Below are positions 45,849 through 54,700 of a stretch of 64,000 nucleotides of DNA, piece after piece. A model generated the notes under the pieces. It worked only from the letters and a program-made list of their open reading frames with translations, did no database searches and was not told the DNA's origin. Numbering within the stretch: position 1 is the first letter of the stretch; every line of letters starts with the position of its first letter. The stretch comes from Bacillota bacterium (GTDB lineage Bacteria; Bacillota; Clostridia; Acetivibrionales; DSM-1351): the NCBI GenBank assembly GCA_023398105.1, contig JAEWST010000114.1, positions 53,743-117,742 on the forward strand. The letters run 5' to 3'. The position numbers were made by a program, and so were the translations under genes.

Positions 45849-45924
45849 AAAATATATCTAAATTAATTTAACCAACTTTGCTATAAGACCGACAGGATAT
45901 CGGTTTTAGCATACTATGAATCAT

Positions 45925-46767
45925 TTATTTATCTTTTTCTGTTGTTTCAGAGGTTGATCTTAAGTATGGTACAGGGTCAACTGATTTGCCATTTTTCAGA
46001 ACTTCAAAATGGAGATGAGCACCATCTTCACATTCACTCTGAATAGGATCTCCCACTAGTCCAATTATCTCATTAGCTTTAACCTTTAAGCCACAGCAGA
46101 TGTCTTCGAGACCCTGCTTGGAAAGTCCAGCATACTTTGTTACCAAGCCATCACTCCCATGAGATATTTCAACTGTAATGCCATTTGCATTATCCTCTAC
46201 CAAACATATTGTACCATCTGCAACTGCTCTAACCTTTGTAAGTTTTTCAACCTTGAAATCAAGCCCTTTATGTGCCCTTATGTCTCCTAAAGTTTTTGAT
46301 TCTGAGAAAGTGTTTACATCCCTTGTAAAGTCTTTCATTATAGGCCCATCAACAGGTCGGTTAAATATCAAGACTGACTTTACGGCAGTATTATCACTTT
46401 TAGGCTTAGTTGATGTTACTGCATCCTTTTTTTCAGGCGTGCTTGCAGGAGTACTTGCAGTTTTACTTGCGGTATTTGATTGATTTGCAACTGCTGATTG
46501 ACTTGCCATCTCAGCTTTACTAACACTACCAGCAACAGCTTTTGCATGCTCTCCCAGCTCTTCTTCTGAATTTGCTTCACCAGGAATAAGCTTTGTGCTG
46601 TCATTCATACTGGTATCAGGGGAGTTCATATTCTGCGTTGCTACATATATTGCCGTTACTGCCACAATTAATATACAAACTGCTATAATTATATAGAATC
46701 CTTTATTGCTAAAGAATTTAGACAGTTTGTTTCTCCAATTTTTCTCGTCTGGAATAAGTTTCTTCAT
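45925..46767 (-). CDS. spoIIQ: M23 (LytM) family peptidase, SpoIIQ-like
   Basis: 280 aa. An N-terminal membrane helix (about residues 23-43), a low-complexity Ser/Thr/Ala linker, and a C-terminal LytM domain. The zinc-ligand motifs are intact: HKGLDF (HxxxD) and HLHFEV (HxH), as in clostridial SpoIIQ, whereas Bacillus subtilis SpoIIQ lacks one. The forespore protein SpoIIQ forms the channel and ratchet with SpoIIIAH during engulfment. Evidence for SpoIIQ rather than a general endopeptidase is the neighbour spoIID and a sigma-F-like promoter directly upstream. SD GGAGGTGG. Confidence 0.85.
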   Translation of the reverse strand: MKKLIPDEKNWRNKLSKFFSNKGFYIIIAVCILIVAVTAIYVATQNMNSPDTSMNDSTKLIPGEANSEEELGEHAKAVAGSVSKAEMASQSAVANQSNTASKTASTPASTPEKKDAVTSTKPKSDNTAVKSVLIFNRPVDGPIMKDFTRDVNTFSESKTLGDIRAHKGLDFKVEKLTKVRAVADGTICLVEDNANGITVEISHGSDGLVTKYAGLSKQGLEDICCGLKVKANEIIGLVGDPIQSECEDGAHLHFEVLKNGKSVDPVPYLRSTSETTEKDK

Positions 46768-46791
46768 AATATATATTCCACCTCCATTAAA

Positions 46792-46820
46792 TATTGTTTC
46801 CTATAATGTAAACAATATAC
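46792..46820 (-). promoter_or_regulatory. Candidate sigma-F promoter of spoIIQ
   Basis: On the minus strand GTATA (46820-46816), a 14-base spacer, then GGAAACAATA (46801-46792). These match the sigma-F -35 (GYATA) and -10 (GGNNANAHTR) patterns known from Bacillus subtilis. The -10 ends 24 bases before the start codon, which puts the transcript start at the SD. Confidence 0.6.
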
Positions 46821-46894
46821 ATAATTAAGGAGGAAATCTTCTTAATTCTCGGTATTTTTATCTATCAAGCCGACTATCAATATAAAAATAATTG

Positions 46895-47893
46895 TTACTC
46901 CAAAGCAGAAAAATCGTGTATTTCAACTCCTTTGTAGTAGTGCTTCAAAATATCTTCACAGCTAGTTCCCTTCTTGGCGAGGTAATTAGCTCCACATTGG
47001 CTCATACCTACTCCATGCCCATAGCCAAGAGTTGTTATAGAAATCTTGCCATCAGGGAGCTGAGCTAATTTTATATTCGTTGATTTTAATTGTAATAATT
47101 TTCTAAATTCTGTACCTTTCATAATAATATTTCCAATTTTAATATCAATTACTCTATCTCCTAAAGAATATTTCTTTATTTCTATATCTGACATTATATC
47201 TTCCTGTTCTAATTCTATTTCAGGATTATATTCTTTAAGTATTTTAATCATCTGCTGTGGCTCTAATATCACTTCACTTTTATATTCCTTAAAGGTATCC
47301 TCACCAAGACTTTCTACTCCCCTTAGATAAGGTTCTGAAACTCCTGCCCATACATCTTCTACATTTTCAGTGTGCCCACCACTATTTGAATGAAATAATG
47401 GATTTATAAGTACCTTATTGTATTCTAATACCTGTCCCGAGGTATCATCTACAGCCTTACAAATTTTGTTCCAGTATCCGAAGGAATAAAGGAATCCCCA
47501 CCTCTTTATTGCAGTATTCTTACTAATCCACGCCTGACAATGTCCAGGGTCAATACAAACATCTGCTCCATTATGGGTTTTATCTGTATTTGAGCCATAA
47601 AGTTTAGTTGCTCGTCCTAGAGCATAAGTTCTAGCTGCAATTGCTTGAGCCTTTAAAGCTTCCATTTCAAAGGATGCTGGCATTTCGGCTGCCACTACTC
47701 CTAGCAGATACTCCTCTAATTTCATTTCAACTACTTTCTTCTGAGCATTCATGTACACATTTATAGTTAGTCCTTCTTTTTCAATAATAGACTTTTCTGG
47801 TGCTGTTACCACATCAATATTATGTACTATGGTTAAAGGTATAACTACAACAATTATTAGCATCAAAATAACATAGCCGAAAACCTTCTTCAT
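46895..47893 (-). CDS. spoIID: Stage II sporulation protein D (lytic transglycosylase)
   Basis: 332 aa. One N-terminal membrane helix (about residues 4-22), then the SpoIID domain: VVAAEMPASFEMEALKAQAI with the catalytic Glu, followed by AARTYAL, then HSNSGGHTENVEDVWAG and the C-terminal GYGHGVGMSQCGANYLA. It cleaves glycan strands in the mother cell during engulfment, together with SpoIIP and SpoIIM. I start at the ATG at 47893 behind GGGAGGTAGGA. A strong terminator separates it from murA, so it should have its own promoter (sigma-E expected); I could not pick out a convincing one. Confidence 0.95.
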   Translation of the reverse strand: MKKVFGYVILMLIIVVVIPLTIVHNIDVVTAPEKSIIEKEGLTINVYMNAQKKVVEMKLEEYLLGVVAAEMPASFEMEALKAQAIAARTYALGRATKLYGSNTDKTHNGADVCIDPGHCQAWISKNTAIKRWGFLYSFGYWNKICKAVDDTSGQVLEYNKVLINPLFHSNSGGHTENVEDVWAGVSEPYLRGVESLGEDTFKEYKSEVILEPQQMIKILKEYNPEIELEQEDIMSDIEIKKYSLGDRVIDIKIGNIIMKGTEFRKLLQLKSTNIKLAQLPDGKISITTLGYGHGVGMSQCGANYLAKKGTSCEDILKHYYKGVEIHDFSALE

Positions 47894-47980
47894 TCCTACC
47901 TCCCTTTTGTCATTCAACTAAACTTTCTAGACTGATTTGCCACCAGAATGGTCTTCATCAAACCTTTTGTGAAAATATAG

Positions 47981-48033
47981 AAAAACCCCCATAACAAATA
48001 TCTTTTTAAGTATATTCATTAGGGGGTTTTTTT
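47981..48033. terminator. Terminator between murA and spoIID
   Basis: AAAAACCCCC and GGGGGTTTTT form a perfect 10-bp stem around a 31-base AT-rich loop that can itself pair partly. It has T-runs on both strands. It ends murA transcription 65-115 bases after the stop codon. Confidence 0.8.
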
Positions 48034-48048
48034 ATGAGTTAATAAAAC

Positions 48049-48097
48049 CACTGATAAGTTTGAACGCCGATAGATTTCATGTGGGAAGGTTGAGTTA
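48049..48097 (-). repeat. Dispersed repeat, copy d
   Basis: GATAAGTTTGAACGCCGATA then GTGGGAAGGTTGAGTTA. The right end abuts the murA stop codon (48098-48100). The left inverted end is decayed. Confidence 0.65.
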
Positions 48098-49366
48098 TTA
48101 ATTTTCTTCTATCCTTTCAATTTTAGCTCCCAAGGCTTTTAGTTTTATGTCCAACGCACAATAACCTCTGTCAATATGTTGAATATCACTAATCTCTGTT
48201 GCACCTTCTGCAGCTAATCCAGCAAGGACAAGAGCCGCTCCAGCACGTAGGTCTGTTGCTTTAACACTAGCTCCTGTCAAACATTTTTTGCCTTCAATTA
48301 CAGCCGTTCTGCCATCAATCTTTATATTTGCACCCATTCTTTTCAATTCACTAACGTACATAAACCTATTTTCAAAAATTGTCTCTGTTACAATACTAGT
48401 TCCTGAAGAGCAACTAAGTAGTGCTGTCATTTGAGACTGCATGTCTGTAGGAAAGCCTGGGTATGGAAGTGTTTTAAGATCAATTGGCTTTAAATCATAA
48501 CTGCTTTTTACAGTGACTGAAGACGTATTCTCTTCAATCTCAGCACCTATTTCTTTGAGTTTAGCAATTATAGGTTTCAAATGATCAGGTACAACATTTT
48601 CAATTCTTACGTTACCATGCGTAATAGCAGCAGCAACCATATATGTTCCCGCTTCTATTCTATCAGGAATTACAGTATGAGTGCAGCCACATAATTTTTC
48701 AACACCCTCAATTCGAATTGTATCTGTTCCTGCACCTCTTATACAAGCTCCCATTTCATTTAAATAGCTAGCTAAATCAACAATTTCTGGCTCAATAGCA
48801 GCATTCTCTATGCAAGTCTGACCCTCTGCCAAAACAGCAGCCATCATAATGTTTTCAGTAGCCCCAACACTTGGAAAGTCTAGATAAATTTTATTTCCAA
48901 TAAGCTTCTTTGTCCTTCGAGCCTCAACATATCCATGTCCTTGTGTGATTTCTGCTCCAAGTGCTGTAAAGCCTTTTAAATGTAAATCAACTGGTCTTGA
49001 GCCTATCGCACATCCTCCTGGCAGTGCAACTCTGACAAAACCTGTTTTTGCTAGCATAGGACCCATTACAAGAAATGAAGCCCTTAACTTATTTACAAGC
49101 TCATAGGGAGCCGTTGAATTAGTTATATCTCTATGATAAAAGGCAATAGACGATGATTTATTCTTCTGTGGCTCAACCACTGCTCCAAGAGATTTTAACA
49201 ACTCGCACATTATTTTCACATCATTCAAATCGGGCACTTCTTCAATAATACTTTTTGTCTCGCCTAATAAAGATGCCGCCATTATAGGAAGAACTGAATT
49301 TTTCGCACCATCTACTTTAATCCTACCATTTAAAGGTACACCTTCGCTGATAATATATTTAGCCAA
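48098..49366 (-). CDS. murA: UDP-N-acetylglucosamine 1-carboxyvinyltransferase
   Basis: 422 aa, first committed step of peptidoglycan synthesis. The N-terminal GAKNSVLPIMAASLLG and the active-site cysteine in LPGGCAIGSRPVDLHLKG are present, so fosfomycin sensitivity at this position is expected. TTG start at 49366 behind AAGGAAG. Downstream of the YwmB-like gene by 36 bases. Order ywmB-murA-spoIID-spoIIQ is conserved in Clostridia, where this copy is usually MurA1-like. Confidence 0.95.
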   Translation of the reverse strand: MAKYIISEGVPLNGRIKVDGAKNSVLPIMAASLLGETKSIIEEVPDLNDVKIMCELLKSLGAVVEPQKNKSSSIAFYHRDITNSTAPYELVNKLRASFLVMGPMLAKTGFVRVALPGGCAIGSRPVDLHLKGFTALGAEITQGHGYVEARRTKKLIGNKIYLDFPSVGATENIMMAAVLAEGQTCIENAAIEPEIVDLASYLNEMGACIRGAGTDTIRIEGVEKLCGCTHTVIPDRIEAGTYMVAAAITHGNVRIENVVPDHLKPIIAKLKEIGAEIEENTSSVTVKSSYDLKPIDLKTLPYPGFPTDMQSQMTALLSCSSGTSIVTETIFENRFMYVSELKRMGANIKIDGRTAVIEGKKCLTGASVKATDLRAGAALVLAGLAAEGATEISDIQHIDRGYCALDIKLKALGAKIERIEEN

Positions 49367-49402
49367 ATGAGCTCTTCCTTTCGTTTTTGGATTTTTACTT
49401 CT

Positions 49403-50155
49403 TTAATACTCGGTATTCACTATAGGCGTAGCTACCCATAGATACGTTTTGTTTTCTTGTTTATTGTATCTAATAGCTATGCTCAAATTTACATTTTTTC
49501 CATTAATATTTAGCTTATCTTTGATCATTGGTGAAAATGCCGAAACACTGATTACATTTTCAAATCGTATACTATCTACTTTCTTAGCATCACTTTCATT
49601 TAAAATATTCCTACAAATCTTTTCCAACTGGGTGTCTTCAACATTTCCCTCATAGGTTCCAGTAATACATGAATTTACTACTACCTTTAATTCATGTTTA
49701 TTAAATATATTTTCTACTTTTTCCCTAAGTAACAAAGCATTTCTGTTCTCTGTTCCAGTTGCATCTATAGTTATATATTTATCTTCCGTATCAGATTTAT
49801 TCCCTACAATACTTGCCATAGCTGATACTTTTACACCATCTTTTGTAGAGCCTAATATCTCTTTTTTTAATAAATTATCTGTACTAGCTGAATTCTTTGA
49901 AAAGTTCTTAATTTCTAAGGCATTAAATACCTCTTCACATACTTCTGTTAAACTATCTAGATCTTCAAAATTACTGGTAGCCCTTGCAAAAAAATACACT
50001 TCATTTACAATCATATTTGCACCAGATGAATTAAATACATCAACAATTGATATATCCTGCTCTATTGCTTGGTTTTGCATTCTTATGTAGTATGTGGTTC
50101 CAGCAATTACAGCAACAAGAATAACTGTAATAAGAATAAAATTAAATTTTTTCAT
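49403..50155 (-). CDS. YwmB-family TATA-box-binding-like protein
   Basis: 250 aa. A signal or anchor helix (about residues 4-22) is followed by two alpha/beta halves typical of the YwmB family (the fold resembles TATA-box binding protein, but the protein is extracytoplasmic). Function is unknown. The assignment leans on position directly upstream of murA and spoIID, as in Bacillus and Clostridia, plus length and topology. Confidence 0.72.
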   Translation of the reverse strand: MKKFNFILITVILVAVIAGTTYYIRMQNQAIEQDISIVDVFNSSGANMIVNEVYFFARATSNFEDLDSLTEVCEEVFNALEIKNFSKNSASTDNLLKKEILGSTKDGVKVSAMASIVGNKSDTEDKYITIDATGTENRNALLLREKVENIFNKHELKVVVNSCITGTYEGNVEDTQLEKICRNILNESDAKKVDSIRFENVISVSAFSPMIKDKLNINGKNVNLSIAIRYNKQENKTYLWVATPIVNTEY

Positions 50156-50651
50156 AATAACCTCCTAACCTAAAACTGGTAAAAATTCATTTTTAACTTT
50201 TTATAATAGAAAAATACACCATATTAGCACAAACATTGTTTTCTAGCTGATACTAAGATTATTGCCTAATAAAAAAGTAGTATACATGATAAAATTGATA
50301 AAAATTTTTTTAAAGTGCCAATAATGCAGAATAACAAGATAATAAATGAAAAAATCCAAAAATTGATAAATCTAAATCAGCTAAATCAGGCAATTTTCAG
50401 CTGGAAAAGTTGAATAATTTACAAATAAAAACAACCTCAGATAATCTGAAGTTGTCCTATTGCTTAATTACATATTTATTTATGTTATGGAAATAATATA
50501 ACTTCAAAAACACCAGCGTATCTCTTTAAATCAGCAGTTCTGCACTAAAAGCTTTATCAAATTTTTGTGTCTAAAGTAGACGTGAGAGGTAATCCAATTA
50601 GCTTTCAAAAATATTTAGTTCTAATATTTAGTTCTAATATTCAAAACCATA
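50156..50651. other. Intergenic region between ywmB and a SLH protein gene
   Basis: No gene is supported. The left 150 bases are AT-rich and should hold the ywmB-murA promoter. A strong terminator lies at 50431-50455. A short direct repeat (TATTTAGTTCTAATATT, twice) occurs at about 50608-50641, next to the SLH stop codon. Confidence 0.5.
50431..50455 (-). terminator. Terminator downstream of the 284-aa SLH protein gene
   Basis: On the minus strand ACAAC-T-TCAGA, a 3-base loop, then TCTGA-G-GTTGT, followed by TTTTATTTG. The stem is 10 bp with one bulge pair. It lies about 200 bases past the stop codon. Confidence 0.7.
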
Positions 50652-51506
50652 TTAGTATGTTGAAAGTGCCCTGCTGAGCATTATAGCAAAATTGCCTCTT
50701 GAAATATTGCTAGTTTCATTAAAGGTCTTATATACGCTATCCTCAGGTGTTAAAATCTGCAAATTAAAAATATTTTGAACATATGCTGAGTACCACTGAT
50801 TTTTCTTAAGTTTTGTGTATACACCCTTTGATATGGTTTTAAATTCAAAAGACTTACTTATCATGGTGGAAACCTCAGCAACAGTTATTTTATTATTGGG
50901 TCTAAAGGTCTTATCATCAAATCCACCCATTATTCCTTTCTCACTTACAGCAGCTATATATTTTTTCGCCCAATGCTTATTGGCATCTTTAAATTTTTTG
51001 CTCAAATCTGCATTGCTATCCAATTGCAAATTTAAAGCTGTTGCCAGCATTACCGCTGCTTCCGCTCTTGTCAGAGTGTTTTGTGGTTTGAAGGTTCCAT
51101 CTGAGAACCCATTTGTTACCCCAATATCATGGAGATGGCGTATATAGTTATCAGCCTCTGTATTTAATATATCCTTGAAGGGTCTATAGTTTAAATTATC
51201 AGTATTTGTAGTTATAACTCTAAAGGGAGCAATAACCATTGCTTCGTTTATTTCAACTGAAGCCGATACAGCCGCTTTGCTGTCAAAGGCATACGTAACA
51301 TTTATTACTCTGCCATTAGAAGGACTGAAGGCAACTATTTTAATTCCCTTGCCCTTTTCTTGGCTGGTGAGAGTAATTTTGTATTTAGAATTACTATAAT
51401 TTGTCGTTACCCTCACACCATTAGCCAAAACTCCTTGGCTTGACAAAGTTGAAAGCAGCAATGATATTATTAAAATTGCAATGTATTTTTTTGAGTTTTT
51501 TTTCAT
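50652..51506 (-). CDS. Secreted SLH-domain protein (small)
   Basis: 284 aa. Signal peptide (about residues 6-29, ending GVLANG). A short beta-rich region (about 30-95) precedes three SLH motifs: FKDILNTEADNYIRHLHDIG with FSDGTFKPQNTLTRAEA, then FKDANKHWAKKYIAAVSEKG with FDDKTFRPNNKITVAE, then a divergent third ending ISRGNFAIMLSRAL. I start at the ATG at 51506; the ATG at 51518 is part of the SD (ATGGAGGAG). It probably is a small wall-bound protein. It follows the two giant SLH genes on the same strand. Confidence 0.87.
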   Translation of the reverse strand: MKKNSKKYIAILIISLLLSTLSSQGVLANGVRVTTNYSNSKYKITLTSQEKGKGIKIVAFSPSNGRVINVTYAFDSKAAVSASVEINEAMVIAPFRVITTNTDNLNYRPFKDILNTEADNYIRHLHDIGVTNGFSDGTFKPQNTLTRAEAAVMLATALNLQLDSNADLSKKFKDANKHWAKKYIAAVSEKGIMGGFDDKTFRPNNKITVAEVSTMISKSFEFKTISKGVYTKLKKNQWYSAYVQNIFNLQILTPEDSVYKTFNETSNISRGNFAIMLSRALSTY

Positions 51507-51618
51507 TTGCTCCTCCATTTTAACAGTTCCCCACAATGAAGAACCTATACCTTGTACAGCTTAAGTACTTTGAGTAGACCTAAGTCTGTACAGCATTTGA
51601 TAACATTTTTTAATGTAG

Positions 51619-51679
51619 TTAATTCAACTTTCCCAGTTGAATTGTAGGTGTTTAAACTTATCAATGGAAAGTTGAGTTA
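51619..51679 (+). repeat. Dispersed inverted-terminus repeat, copy e
   Basis: TTAATTCAACTTTCCC at the left, GGAAAGTTGAGTTA at the right, with TTGTAGGTGTTTAAACTTAT between. It is the most complete copy, with both ends matching over about 13 bases. Confidence 0.78.
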
Positions 51680-51690
51680 GAAATAGTTGC

Positions 51691-51742
51691 ATTGATAAGT
51701 TTGAACGCCGATAGTTTTTAGAGTGGGAAAGTTAGTAGTTAA
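51691..51742 (-). repeat. Dispersed repeat, copy f (inverse of copy e)
   Basis: ATTGATAAGTTTGAACGCCG, then ATAG, then GTGGGAAAGTTAGTAGTTAA. It lies 12 bases from copy e in opposite orientation and 38 bases from the stop codon of the 1327-aa protein gene. Confidence 0.72.
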
Positions 51743-51780
51743 TATATAAGTATAGCTAACTTATCTTCATCCAACACCTA

Positions 51781-54700
51781 TTACTCAATCTCACCAGCAA
51801 GTGCCAAGGCTTTTTCTATCATGTACATGAGTTCTCCTCTTGTTACTGCACCTGTTGGATCTAGCTTACTTGAGGATGAATTTGGTATAAAGCCGTTTTC
51901 AACTGCAAAAGTAACCTTACCCAGCAAATCCTTGTCAATTTTGCTATAGTCACTATAGCTTGAAGTTATATCATCTTCTGCTTGAACCTTTTCTCCGTAC
52001 TTTATTTCATAGAGAACAGTTACCATGGTTGCAGCCTCTTGTCTTGAGCATACAGCACCTGAATATTTACCACCTTTTATAAAGCTAGCCTTAGTTGCTG
52101 ATTCCATATATTCACTGCCATATTGATATTCTAGTACGTCAAAAATCAATTTTACAGCATCTCCCAAGGTTGCGTTTTCATCAGGCTCAAACAATCTGCT
52201 TGAAACGCTGTTTAGCTTATGAATATATGCCACATTTACTATAGAAGCTTCATATTTATGACCATAAATGTCATCAAAAATGCTAGTGGTCTTATCAGCT
52301 ACTGCAAATATTCCTGACACCTGAGATCTAAAACTAATAACTCCAGATTGATTGTCCGCATCATATTGATTCCAAGAAGTCTGTTTTTCCCAATTACTTA
52401 TCTTTGGATTAAACACATATCCTGCTGTCTTTCCTTCTACATAGTCATTCATAATAGTATATGGATAATTTACCACTAAAGGTATGTTAAACTCCGATAT
52501 TTCAATGACTTCATTTCCTGTATCAAGTGTTACTGCCATTTGTGCTAATTGCTTTCTGAGAAGCAAATCATTTGCTTTAGCTGTGGGTTTATTTGGCGAT
52601 AATGTTATATTGAACATATAAATCTGTTCTGACTGCGTATTCTCAGTTATAACATTTGCAAGTATCCCTGCTTTTAAGTCATAGGTTACTGTTGATGTTT
52701 TAAATGAAATATTCTCCTTTAACTGTTCTAGCTTATCAAATACCTTTTTAGATACATATATAGAAATATAATCTGCCTTTGAAGGCGGCTCCGATACATC
52801 TACAATGTAATCCAGCTTGTTATCAGTATTCATAACCTGAATCAATCTGTCTGCATTAACACCTACTATCTTGACAGTCCATATTCCTCCAACAACTTTT
52901 GTTGACTTATCAATGAATTCACCACCTATGACATTGTCTACATCCTGGTCAGAGTCATAATCATCACTGCTCCTCAGAGTTCTTACACTTATGCTCTGAG
53001 TTGGCTGAGAGGTTAAGTCTTTAGCTGGGTCATATGCATACAATCTTGCAAAATATCTGAAATTGGATTTAAGCCCATCTATTTTGTACTCAGCTACAGC
53101 TCCAACCTTGTATTGCTTCACATCCTTATAATCTACTCCACCTGCAACCTCTAGAATGTATTCCAGATTCTCTTCCTGTATCCATTCAAAGGTAATGCTA
53201 TTTTTAGTTTTCTCTTTTGTACCAAAGCCTCTAGGCGTTGTTGGAGGAACTTCATCTAAGGTTTCTACCAGCAACGAATCACTCCACTCTGACTTCTTGC
53301 TTTGCGTCAAATCTTGGCTAAAGGCCTCTGCCTGAATCCAAAAATAATACTGTGTGTTTGGCTTCAGTCCAGGAATTCTTATATAATCCACCCCTGAGCT
53401 TTTTATTTGAGCTGTAGTGACTGTAATTTCAGAACCAGCTTTTGCTGGGTCATCCACTGTTCCGTATTTAATGTAGTAAGTATTTCCATCAACTAATTCC
53501 CAGCCTAAATCTATAAAAGTGTCAGAAGCGTAGGTATAGTTAAAGGAAGGCACTATTGGCTTTTCTACAATCTGTGTAGGCGACGGTAATGTAGTGAATA
53601 TTATTGGGTTAGATACATCTGAAACCAAAGATTCTTCTGGATTTTCAGCGTCTCTAACAGCTCTTACCCACAGTATGTAGGTTGTATTTGGTTGAAGGTC
53701 GTTTACAGGTATTACTATGTTGTGCTTTGCGTATATTGCCGCCACAGTTTCAGAAGGAATATTTTCTGGCGCATTTAAGGTTGCATCCTCCCTCTCATCA
53801 TTTGGAGCAGTAGAAACACCTTCAACCACATAGCTGTCTATTGTTGTAATGTCTATACCCTCATAATATTCTTGACAGCCTACAGATAATGTAATTCCAT
53901 CACCATAAGCTACCTTTCTGTATGTTACATCATCAGGAGGTGTCGTTACTGGATTATAGGGTGGTGTATCATTTAATGATGTTTTATCTGCTCTTGACTT
54001 TTGATCATCATATGACCACTCCCCTTTAACTGTATCAAATATTTCATACCATCTATTTTTTAATTGAATAGTGGCACTTGTGTCTGTAATCATATTGCTG
54101 ACTCCATCAGTCTTCTTTCTTATCTGAAGAGGAGGATTATCTGGAATCAAAGGAGTGTCAATTGCTCCTCCTGATAAAGTAATAATTACTTTCAATGCTG
54201 GAGCTGATGCGTGTTCTACATTCTGAATAACATCGTCAATCTTTTCAGCAAAATATTTTTTCGCCACTATCTTGAAATAGTATGTGTGGTTTGCAGTCAG
54301 CCCTTCAAGCTTATACTTATAACCAATAACTTTATTATTATCAGCAGCATCTATTACATAATTTGTTTCTCCTGGGGCAAAGGAGGACTGAATAAGTGTA
54401 TCTGTTGCTGGCTCATCTATAGTGTTTGGATCTTCTATTAACCAAATATCATATAAAACATCCTTATCAATAGTTCCATCTGCTTTTTTAGGCACTCTCC
54501 AAAGCACTGTAGCTGTATTTGTACCAAGTTCGCCTTTTGTTTTTACAGTATTATCCACATTAAGAATATCCGAATATGTAACTATCACATTACCTGCTGA
54601 GTCTAGAAATTCAGGTACAATCTCAGGCATAGCGGGTGTTGATGACACTTTTTCATCTTGAAGAGTTATTTTATCAGATACAATGCTAACACTGTCAGGA

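Noticed and set aside
50328..50420. 28-codon plus-strand frame in the gap upstream of ywmB
   Set aside because: No ribosome binding site and no recognisable features; the surrounding DNA is AT-rich and open frames of this length are expected by chance.
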